64,000 nt of DNA, taken from assembly GCA_036496585.1 (NCBI GenBank), contig DASXLB010000029.1:126786-190785 (forward strand), given 5' to 3'. The DNA comes from Vicinamibacterales bacterium. GTDB taxonomy: Bacteria > Acidobacteriota > Vicinamibacteria > Vicinamibacterales > 2-12-FULL-66-21. Positions 19,084-27,069 of the stretch are shown piece by piece; within the stretch, counting starts at the first letter, position 1; each line of letters opens with the position of its first letter. Position numbers and translations under genes: made by a program. The notes under the pieces are model-generated. The model was not told the origin of the DNA, did no database searches, and saw only the letters and a list, made by a program, of their open reading frames with translations.

Positions 19084-19653
19084 ATGTTGAAGAGAGTCGT
19101 GTTCATGATTCTGGCCGTCGCGTTCGCCGCCACAGCGTCAGCGCAGACGGCCAAAGCCGCGCCGGCAAAGGAAGTCAGCAAGAGCGATGCGGCACCCGCG
19201 AAGGCGGCGCCGCCCGAACCGGCGCCGCTGCCGATCAACGTCAAGATCGAGGTGTCGATTACCGATCAGACGGGCACGAATCAGCCGGCGAAGAAGATCG
19301 TGACGATGATCACGAGCGATCGCCAAAGTAACAGTATCCGCAGCAGCGCGAGCATGCCTGTGAAGGCGGGCGCGAACGGACCGATGGTCAACTATCGCAA
19401 CGTGACTATCAACGTCGACGCGCGCCCGACCATCGTCCAGAAGGAGCCGAACAGAGTACTGGTCGCCTTTGGCCTCGAGTATCTCCCGAAGTCCGCCGGC
19501 GGGTCGGAGGAACTCGAACCGGGCATGTCGCAATTGAACGAGCGCCTCACGCTCGTGCTCGACTCCGGCAAGCCGATGATCGTGTCACAGGCGGCCGACC
19601 CCATGTCCGATCGCAAGATCACCGTGGAGGTCACTGCGACCATTCTGAAGTAG
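19084..19653 (+). CDS. Secreted hypothetical protein in ECF operon
   Basis: A 189-residue protein with a clear Sec signal peptide (MLKRVVFMILAVAFAATASAQ) and an Ala/Lys/Pro-rich linker, then a compact beta-rich domain (NVKIEVSITDQTGTNQPAKKIVTMI ... KITVEVTATIL). It has no cysteine and no recognised catalytic motif. AGGAG stands just before the ATG. Twelve bases separate it from the putative anti-sigma gene, so it is probably a target or partner of that sigma system in the periplasm. Similar secreted proteins accompany ECF operons in other Acidobacteria as far as I recall; function unknown. Confidence 0.7.
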   Translation: MLKRVVFMILAVAFAATASAQTAKAAPAKEVSKSDAAPAKAAPPEPAPLPINVKIEVSITDQTGTNQPAKKIVTMITSDRQSNSIRSSASMPVKAGANGPMVNYRNVTINVDARPTIVQKEPNRVLVAFGLEYLPKSAGGSEELEPGMSQLNERLTLVLDSGKPMIVSQAADPMSDRKITVEVTATILK

Positions 19654-19671
19654 CCTGCCTCTGCGATCTGA

Positions 19672-19694
19672 AGGGCGGATGTCGGGTCCGCCCT
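19672..19694. terminator. Hairpin between convergent genes
   Basis: AGGGCGGA (19672-19679) pairs with TCCGCCCT (19687-19694) across a 7-base loop. It lies between the secreted protein and the stop of the convergent glycerate kinase gene and may end transcription from both sides. No T-run. Confidence 0.5.
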
Positions 19695-21084
19695 ATCTCC
19701 GCGGCCCGTCGGGCGTGCCTTCAGGTTCGCCGCTCACGAACACCTGCAGGTCCCCCACGTTCGTGCCGGTCGGCCCGGTGACGACGAGATCGCCGAGTGC
19801 CAGGAAGAAGGGATGCGAGTCATGCCGCCCTAGCGCCCCGCTGGCGTCCAGGCCGAGCGCCTGCGCCCGCGCGATCGTCGTCGCGTCGGCGATGGCACCC
19901 GCCGCATCCGTCGGGCCGTCAATCCCGTCGGTGCCGATGCTGGCCAGGGCGATGTCGCCGCCGCGCGCCATCGCCAGCGCGGCCGCCAGCGCGAACTCCT
20001 GGTTGCGGCCCCCCACTCCCGTCTTCCCTTCCAGCGTCACCGTCGTCTCGCCACTGGCGATGATGCAGGCAGGCCGGTCGTGTCGGGCCGCACGGGCCTG
20101 CGCACGCTCGACGAACGCCCGGCCGGCGGGCGCGGCCGCCCCGAACGTCGGCGGATCGATGCGCTCGACCACGTAGCCGAGCCGCGCGGCTTCCGCAGCC
20201 GCGCCGTCCATCGCGTCACGTCTCGACCCCGCCAGAACGAAGTGGGCTCCCGCCAGACGCGAATCGCCGGGCTTCGGCGTTTCTGCGATCTCGCCGCGGA
20301 GGCCCCGCTGCAGAAGTTGCACGATGCGGCTCCGCGACTGCTCGTCGCCGGCGAACAGACCGGCGAAGGTGGTCTGACCCCCGTCTGACCCCGGTTTGAC
20401 CCCGGTCTGACCCCGGTCTGACCCTGGGTGAAGGGCGTGGAGGGCGGCAGCGAAGGTCGAGGGGTCGGCGACGGTCGGGCCGGAGCCGATGACGGCGGGG
20501 TCGTCTTCGATCGGGCTGTGGACATCGGAAATCGCGTAGGTCACCGACAGGCCGGCCGCTGCCGCGAGCTGTCCACCCTTGATCGCCGAGACGTGCTTGC
20601 GGACGGCGTTGATCGACGCGATCGGCAGACCGCTTCCGAGAAGCCAGCGCGTCAGGCCGATCTTGTCTTGCAGGGTCAGCCCCTCGGCCGGGGCGGCCAG
20701 CATGGCCGACGCGCCTCCCGACAGCAGCACCACCAGCAGCTCGTTCCGCCGGCGCGACTCGGCCGCCAGGGCAAGCGCCCGGCGCGCCGACTCGACGCTC
20801 GCCGCATCGGGCAGCGGGTGCGATCCCCGAGCCACCAGCAGCTCGCGGATCCGCGCTCCATACACTCGCCGGAAGGCATCGGCCATCGGCACGGCTGCCT
20901 TGCCGGCAGCTATGACAGTCAGCGGAACGTCAGGGGAAACCGGGTGGAGCGCCAGCGCGCGTGAGAGGAGCGCGGACGCATCGCAGGCGCGCAAGGCACC
21001 CGCAACAATCGCACGGAGGTGGGCGTCGAATCGATTAGTGATATTTCCTGGGATCGTTCCAGCCCGACAGGCCGGTGACGACAT
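19693..21084 (-). CDS. Glycerate 2-kinase (GckA/MOFRL family)
   Basis: A 463-residue kinase with an N-terminal DUF4147 domain (VIAAGKAAVPMADAF) and a C-terminal MOFRL domain (IASGETTVTLEGKTGVGGRNQEFALA). It phosphorylates D-glycerate to 2-phosphoglycerate in serine-cycle, glyoxylate or sugar-acid breakdown. The ATG at 21084 has GGAAG five bases upstream, giving a 50-bp overlap with the upstream gene; no better in-frame start exists before the conserved region. A stretch coding GSDRGQTGVKPGSDGGQT interrupts the protein between the two domains and is made by an 11-bp tandem repeat that keeps the frame open; it is probably a surface loop. Confidence 0.9.
   Translation of the reverse strand: MSSPACRAGTIPGNITNRFDAHLRAIVAGALRACDASALLSRALALHPVSPDVPLTVIAAGKAAVPMADAFRRVYGARIRELLVARGSHPLPDAASVESARRALALAAESRRRNELLVVLLSGGASAMLAAPAEGLTLQDKIGLTRWLLGSGLPIASINAVRKHVSAIKGGQLAAAAGLSVTYAISDVHSPIEDDPAVIGSGPTVADPSTFAAALHALHPGSDRGQTGVKPGSDGGQTTFAGLFAGDEQSRSRIVQLLQRGLRGEIAETPKPGDSRLAGAHFVLAGSRRDAMDGAAAEAARLGYVVERIDPPTFGAAAPAGRAFVERAQARAARHDRPACIIASGETTVTLEGKTGVGGRNQEFALAAALAMARGGDIALASIGTDGIDGPTDAAGAIADATTIARAQALGLDASGALGRHDSHPFFLALGDLVVTGPTGTNVGDLQVFVSGEPEGTPDGPRR
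20371..20425. repeat. Five tandem copies of an 11-bp unit inside the glycerate kinase gene
   Basis: Five head-to-tail units of GGTCTGACCCC with at most one change each. The unit is palindrome-like (GGTC...GACC), resembling REP-type short repeats. Since 11 is not a multiple of three, each unit is read in a different frame, and five units plus flanks leave the gene open. Confidence 0.9.
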
Positions 21085-21316
21085 CGAACTTCCGCAGCAG
21101 ACCGGTCATCACGGCGTCGGCATCATCGCGAACGCACAGATGCTCGAGCTGGTTCAAGACCCGGGAGATGGCGCAGTCAGCGTCGGTGATGGCGCGCTCG
21201 GAATAGTATTCGCGCTGTCGCGCGAGACACGCGCGGTGTTTCAGGAATTCTTCGCGGTAGAAGGCGGTGAGAAAAGCTGCGCTCGAGACCCGATCCGGGC
21301 TGGTAACGCGTGCCAT
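21035..21316 (-). CDS. Small conserved hypothetical protein
   Basis: A 93-residue, mainly helical, charged protein (AAFLTAFYREEFLKHRACLARQREYYSERAITDADCAISRVLNQLEHL...). No signal peptide, membrane helix or known motif. The start at 21316 has a strong GAGGAG five bases upstream, and a sigma-70-like promoter lies at 21356-21385. The stop overlaps the beginning of the glycerate kinase gene by 50 bp, suggesting translational coupling. Function unknown. Confidence 0.65.
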   Translation of the reverse strand: MARVTSPDRVSSAAFLTAFYREEFLKHRACLARQREYYSERAITDADCAISRVLNQLEHLCVRDDADAVMTGLLRKFDVVTGLSGWNDPRKYH

Positions 21317-21355
21317 GCGACTCCTCGGGTGAGACATATCCGAGTGGATGAATCG

Positions 21356-21385
21356 AGTCTAAGTCGCGGCGCCGGAGCTTGTCAA
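21356..21385 (-). promoter_or_regulatory. Sigma-70-type promoter
   Basis: On the minus strand a perfect TTGACA (21380-21385) is followed after 18 bases by TAGACT (21356-21361). It lies about 40 bp before the small gene at 21316 and probably drives it together with glycerate kinase. Confidence 0.6.
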
Positions 21386-21402
21386 ACAAATGTCACACGG
21401 AC

Positions 21403-22293
21403 TCAGCGGACGCCGCGCGCCACGGCGAAACCGCCGAGGCAGCCGAGCGCCATACCCCCGATTACGAGCAGGAGTACCACCTGCGCCGGCACAAAGGCGA
21501 GCCCTGTCAGCCCGACCGCATCCCCCAGAAAGGCCGCATAGCGCACCCGGATCGCGGCAAAGGCGGCCAGCAGCGCCGCCACCGCCAGCACCGCCCCCAT
21601 GCCCCCCTGGACCAGACCCTCGGCGATGAACGGCCCGCGGATGTAGGCGAAAGGGGCCCCCACCAGCTGCATGATGTCGATTTCCTCGCGCCGCGCGAGC
21701 GCCGCCAGTCGGACGACGTTGGCGACGGTCATCGCGCTGGCGACCGTCAGCAGCACGATGATGATGACGCCGACGCCGCGGACGACCCGCACGGTCGCGT
21801 TGAGGCGTGCAATCCACGTCCGGTCGTAGCGCACATCGGCCACGCCGCCGACTGCGCCGAGCGTTGTCACCAGCGTGTCGATCGCCGCGGTCGCGTCCTG
21901 CGCGACGTCGTTGAGGCGGACCTCGTAGGAGGACGGAAACGGATTGTGATCGAGCGATGCGGACGCCGGCGCCAGGTCCGGGAACTCCCGCGCGAACTCG
22001 CGCCGCGCGTCGTCCTTCGACACGAACTGCACGGACGACGCCAGACCGCTCTGGTTGACCATCTCGCCGACCGCCGCGACCTGCGCCGGCGACGCATCGT
22101 CTCGCAGATAGACCGCGAGTTCGGCGGCGTCGGTCCAGCCGCGGACGACTCGCTGCAGGTTGGCGTTGACCATGACGAAGAAGCCGAGGACGAAGAGGCC
22201 CGCAGCAATCGTCGCGATCGACACCACGGCGGCGCGGCGGCTTCGCCAGAGGCTCTCCGCCGCCTCGCTGAAGAAATAGCCGAGGGCCCGCAT
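21403..22293 (-). CDS. ftsX: Cell division ABC-transporter-like permease FtsX
   Basis: A 296-residue inner-membrane protein with four predicted membrane helices: one near residues 21-45 (VVSIATIAAGLFVLGFFVMV), a large periplasmic loop with the FtsX extracellular domain (DAAELAVYLRDDASPAQVAAV), and three near the C-terminus. With FtsE it forms the divisome complex that activates peptidoglycan hydrolases. Its ATG shares one base with the FtsE stop codon (TGATG), so translation is coupled. Ends in ...GCLGGFAVARGVR. Confidence 0.93.
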   Translation of the reverse strand: MRALGYFFSEAAESLWRSRRAAVVSIATIAAGLFVLGFFVMVNANLQRVVRGWTDAAELAVYLRDDASPAQVAAVGEMVNQSGLASSVQFVSKDDARREFAREFPDLAPASASLDHNPFPSSYEVRLNDVAQDATAAIDTLVTTLGAVGGVADVRYDRTWIARLNATVRVVRGVGVIIIVLLTVASAMTVANVVRLAALARREEIDIMQLVGAPFAYIRGPFIAEGLVQGGMGAVLAVAALLAAFAAIRVRYAAFLGDAVGLTGLAFVPAQVVLLLVIGGMALGCLGGFAVARGVR

Positions 22294-22952
22294 CAGGCGA
22301 CCTCCACGAGCGCGCCGTGATCGAGCGTGACGGTGCGGCGGCCGACCCGGCGGATCAACTCGCGATCGTGCGTCGCCACCAGCACCGTGGTACCGCGCGC
22401 GTTGATCTCGCGGAACAGGTTCATGATTTCGAGCGACAGGTCCGGATCCAGGTTCCCGGTCGGTTCGTCGGCGAGAATGATCACCGGATCGTTGACGAGC
22501 GCACGCGCAATCGCGACCCGCTGCTGCTCGCCGCCCGACAGCTCGAGCGGATAGGCGGACATGCGGTGCTGCAGCCCGACCCACTTCAGCACCTGGAACG
22601 TCCGCCGCTGCTGCTGCGTCGGCACCATGCCGAGCACGCGCGGCACGAAGGCGACGTTCTCGAGCACGGTCTTGTTCGGCAGCAGCTTGAAGTCCTGAAA
22701 GACGAATCCGAGTGAACGGCGGTACGCCTGCACCTGGCGCAGCGACAACTGCGACAGGTCGCGACCGCCGACGACCAGACGCCCGTCATTGGGGATTTCC
22801 TGCCGCAGCAGCATGCGCAGCAGCGTCGACTTGCCGGCGCCGCTCGGTCCGGTCAGGAACACGAACTCCCCCTTGTCGATCCGCAGCGACAGATCGCGCA
22901 GGGCGTAGACGCCGCGGCTGTACATCTTCGAGACGTGCTGCGCCTCGATCAC
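22293..22952 (-). CDS. ftsE: Cell division ATP-binding protein FtsE
   Basis: A 219-residue ABC ATPase. Walker A is TGPSGAGKST, the signature [15 protein letters not shown], Walker B VIILADEPTG, and the H-loop is in VLVATHD. It energises FtsX in the divisome. The GTG at 22952 is preceded by GAGGAG and overlaps the stop of gatB by four bases (GTGA). This places ftsEX as the downstream part of a gatB operon, whereas the more familiar neighbour is ftsY. Confidence 0.94.
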   Translation of the reverse strand: MIEAQHVSKMYSRGVYALRDLSLRIDKGEFVFLTGPSGAGKSTLLRMLLRQEIPNDGRLVVGGRDLSQLSLRQVQAYRRSLGFVFQDFKLLPNKTVLENVAFVPRVLGMVPTQQQRRTFQVLKWVGLQHRMSAYPLELSGGEQQRVAIARALVNDPVIILADEPTGNLDPDLSLEIMNLFREINARGTTVLVATHDRELIRRVGRRTVTLDHGALVEVA

Positions 22953-24397
22953 GCGGGCTCCTCGAGGAAGCGCTTCACCGCCGCGTTCACCGTCGCCGGA
23001 TCGGCCTTGCCGGCGGAGGCCTTCATCACCTGGCCGACGAGAAAGCCGAACGCCTTCGACTTGCCGGCCCGGTATTCGGCGACGGTGGCGGGGTGCCCGG
23101 CCAGCGTCTCGCGCACCATGCGATCGATTGCGGCGGCGTCGTCGATGCGCGCCAGCCCCTCGGCGTCGACGATGTCGCGGGCGGAGCGCGGCGTCCCGTA
23201 CATCTTCTCGAAGACGTCCTTGGCGACCGGGCCGGTGATCGTGCCGGCGTCGATGAGCGCGATCAGGCCGCCGAGCGCCTCGGCGGCGAGCGGCGCCGAC
23301 TCGATCGCATCCCTGGTCTCCTTCAGCTTGCGCGCGAGTTCCCCCATCACCCAGTTGCTCGCCGCCTTCGGGTTGCCGCTCGCGGCGGCCACCCGCTCGA
23401 AATAATCGGCGAAGGCCATCGACTGCGTGAGCACGCCCGCGTCGTATTCGGGGAGCCCATACTGCGACACGAAGCGGGCGCGGCGTGCCTCGGGCAGTTC
23501 GGGCAGCGACCCGCGGATCCCTTCGACCCACGCCGGGTCGACGGCCAGCGGCGCGAGATCGGGCTCCGGAAAGTAGCGGTAGTCGTCGGCCTCTTCCTTG
23601 GTGCGCATCACCGTCGTCCGGCCGGTCGAGGGATCGAAGAGCCGCGTCTCCTGCACGAGCGGGGTGCCGTCACGCCGGGCCTGAACGTGCCGCGCGATCT
23701 CGAACTCGACCGCCCGCTGCACGTGGCGGAACGAGTTGAGGTTCTTCAGCTCGGTCTTGACGCCGAAGGCCGTCTCGCCGGCGGGCCGGACCGAGACGTT
23801 GGCGTCGCAGCGCAGGCTGCCCTCTTCCATGTTGCCGTCGTTGACGCCGACCGCCACGAGGATCTCCCGGACGCGGCTGAACGCCTCGGCGGCGTCGGCG
23901 GCCGATCGGAGGTCGGGACGCGTCACGATCTCGACGAGCGGTACGCCGCTGCGGTTGAAATCCAGGTACGTGGACCGCGACGAGTCGGGGAGCCCGTCGT
24001 GGAGCGACTTGCCCGCGTCCTCTTCCATGTGCACGCGGATGACGCCGACCGCGATGCGACGGCCGTCCGTCGAAAACGCGATCTCGCCGTCGGTCGCCAG
24101 CGGCTGGTCGTACTGCGAGATCTGGTAGCCCTTGGGCAGATCAGGGTAGAAGTAGTTCTTGCGCGCGAACACGGAGGCGGGATGCACCTGACAGCCGAGC
24201 GCGAGCGACGTGCGCACCGCCAACTCCACCGCCCGGCGGTTGAGCACCGGCAGGGCGCCGGGCAGCCCCAGGCACACCGGGCACAGCGCGGTGTTGGGCT
24301 CGGCGCCGAACCGCGTCGAACAGCCGCAGAAGATCTTGGTGGCGGTCAGCAGCTGGGCGTGAATCTCCAGACCGATGACCGGCTCGAATTCGGGCAC
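22949..24397 (-). CDS. gatB: Aspartyl/glutamyl-tRNA amidotransferase subunit B
   Basis: A 482-residue GatB. The N-terminal catalytic part begins FEPVIGLEIHAQL with the Cys-rich zinc region (CGCSTRFG...LCPVCLGLPG), and the tail forms the helical tRNA-binding YqeY-like domain (SNWVMGELARKLKE...RFLEEPA). With GatA and GatC it converts misacylated Glu-tRNA(Gln) or Asp-tRNA(Asn) to the amidated form. The GTG at 24397 matches the family start. gatA and gatC are not in the window. Directly upstream is the inverted repeat at 24413-24481. Confidence 0.96.
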   Translation of the reverse strand: MPEFEPVIGLEIHAQLLTATKIFCGCSTRFGAEPNTALCPVCLGLPGALPVLNRRAVELAVRTSLALGCQVHPASVFARKNYFYPDLPKGYQISQYDQPLATDGEIAFSTDGRRIAVGVIRVHMEEDAGKSLHDGLPDSSRSTYLDFNRSGVPLVEIVTRPDLRSAADAAEAFSRVREILVAVGVNDGNMEEGSLRCDANVSVRPAGETAFGVKTELKNLNSFRHVQRAVEFEIARHVQARRDGTPLVQETRLFDPSTGRTTVMRTKEEADDYRYFPEPDLAPLAVDPAWVEGIRGSLPELPEARRARFVSQYGLPEYDAGVLTQSMAFADYFERVAAASGNPKAASNWVMGELARKLKETRDAIESAPLAAEALGGLIALIDAGTITGPVAKDVFEKMYGTPRSARDIVDAEGLARIDDAAAIDRMVRETLAGHPATVAEYRAGKSKAFGFLVGQVMKASAGKADPATVNAAVKRFLEEPA

Positions 24398-24412
24398 GTG
24401 CGGCCGATTGTA

Positions 24413-24481
24413 TTTGGAAATGTGGAGATGTGGAAATGTGGAGATGTCGTTTCCACATTTCCACATCCCCACATTTCCACA
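24413..24481. repeat. Large inverted repeat built from GTGGAAATG/GTGGAGATG units
   Basis: Two 32-base arms (24413-24444 and 24450-24481) pair with three mismatches around a 5-base loop. Each arm is itself a tandem repeat of 8-9 base GTGGAAAT/GTGGAGAT units. It fills nearly the whole gap between the HD-GYP gene and gatB and could act as a terminator or mRNA-stability hairpin. Confidence 0.9.
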
Positions 24482-25525
24482 TCAGATCTGCACGACCCTC
24501 TTGAACACCTCGACGACCGCTGTGTCGAACTGCGAGCCGGCGCAGCGGTCGAGTTCGAGGACCGCCTCGCGCGGCGAAATGGCGTCGCGGAATACGCGCG
24601 GCCGGGTCATCGTGTCGTAGGCGTCGGCGACCGCGATGATGCGCGCGCCGAGCGCCACGTCGAGCGCCGGCGCGCCGTTGGGGTAGCCCAGCCCGTCGAC
24701 GCGCTCGCAGGCGTCGCGCACCAGCTCCGCGGCCGGCGCCAGATAGGGCACGGCGGCGATCAGATCGGCAGCCACTTCGGGGTGGAGGCGGATGATGGCC
24801 TGCTCTTCGGCGGTGAGCGGCGCCGGTTTGCGCAGGACCGCCTCCGGCATCGCCAGCTTGCCGACGTCGTGCAGCAGCGCGGCGCGTTCGAGCGCGGTCA
24901 TGTCCTCCTCGGCGAGGCCGAGCGCACAGCCGACGCTGGCCGCCAGCGCGGCGACCCGGTAGGCGTGGGCATAGGCGTCGGGATCCGAGAGCGTCAGCGC
25001 CGACAGCAGGCCGTCGAGCGCCTCATCGGAGTCGATCGTCAGCGAGGCGAGCGCGTCGCTCAGACGCTGGCGGCGCTGCTCGACCTCGGCGTCGAGCGAC
25101 TCGCGCCAGCGGCGCGAATCGGCGGCCGCCTTGTGCCATTCGAGCCCGCGCAGCACCGAGTCGCGAAGACGGTCGCGGCCGAACGGCTTGGTGAGATAGT
25201 CGATGACCCCCTGACGCAGGCTGGTCACCGCCGAATTCACGTCCTGGACGCCGGTCGCCATAATCACCGCCGTCTCGGGCGAGTCGCGGCGGATGTGCTG
25301 CGCGAGCCACAGGCCGTCGTGGCCGGGCATGCGGATGTCGCAGAGCGCCACCGCCGGCGCGCGATGGCGAACACGGTCGAGCGCCTCTTCGGCATTGGCG
25401 GCGGTGCGCACGTCGTAGCCGCCGGCGATCAGCCAGCGCGCGATCAGCTCGCGAATGCCGTCCTCGTCGTCGACGACCAGGATCGATGGGTTCAAGTGCA
25501 CGGGAGCGGCGGAGGCCGGCGTCAT
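24482..25525 (-). CDS. Response regulator with HD-GYP-like output domain
   Basis: A 347-residue two-component protein. The receiver domain has the acidic pair in VVDDED, phosphorylation site Asp63 (CDIRMPG) and Lys113 (TKPFG). The C-terminal part is HD-GYP-like, with His188, HDVGK at 219-223, His248 (LHPE) and DGLGYP at 277-282. HD-GYP domains hydrolyse cyclic di-GMP. The usual HHE metal ligands before DGxGYP are here replaced by ACE (272-274), so activity may be altered. A -24/-12 promoter match ends a few bases before the ATG; a GTG at 25501 is an alternative start. Likely controlled by the two NtrC-type regulators upstream. Confidence 0.88.
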   Translation of the reverse strand: MTPASAAPVHLNPSILVVDDEDGIRELIARWLIAGGYDVRTAANAEEALDRVRHRAPAVALCDIRMPGHDGLWLAQHIRRDSPETAVIMATGVQDVNSAVTSLRQGVIDYLTKPFGRDRLRDSVLRGLEWHKAAADSRRWRESLDAEVEQRRQRLSDALASLTIDSDEALDGLLSALTLSDPDAYAHAYRVAALAASVGCALGLAEEDMTALERAALLHDVGKLAMPEAVLRKPAPLTAEEQAIIRLHPEVAADLIAAVPYLAPAAELVRDACERVDGLGYPNGAPALDVALGARIIAVADAYDTMTRPRVFRDAISPREAVLELDRCAGSQFDTAVVEVFKRVVQI

Positions 25526-25537
25526 GCGCGAGGACAG

Positions 25538-25553
25538 TGCAAAGATGCCGCCA
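25538..25553 (-). promoter_or_regulatory. Sigma-54 (-24/-12) promoter
   Basis: On the minus strand TGGCGGCATCTTTGCA matches the consensus TGGCAC-N5-TTGCA, with GG and GC ten bases apart. It would start transcription about 3 bp before the HD-GYP gene's ATG, or about 27 bp before the alternative GTG at 25501. Confidence 0.65.
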
Positions 25554-25638
25554 GCGGATCAGCTTCGAACGCGGCCGAAATGGCGTGTCGTGTGCGAACT
25601 GGTGTGCGGCCGGGGCACGCCCGCGCACACCGCGCGCC

Positions 25639-27065
<1,427 letters not shown>

Positions 27066-27069
<4 letters not shown>

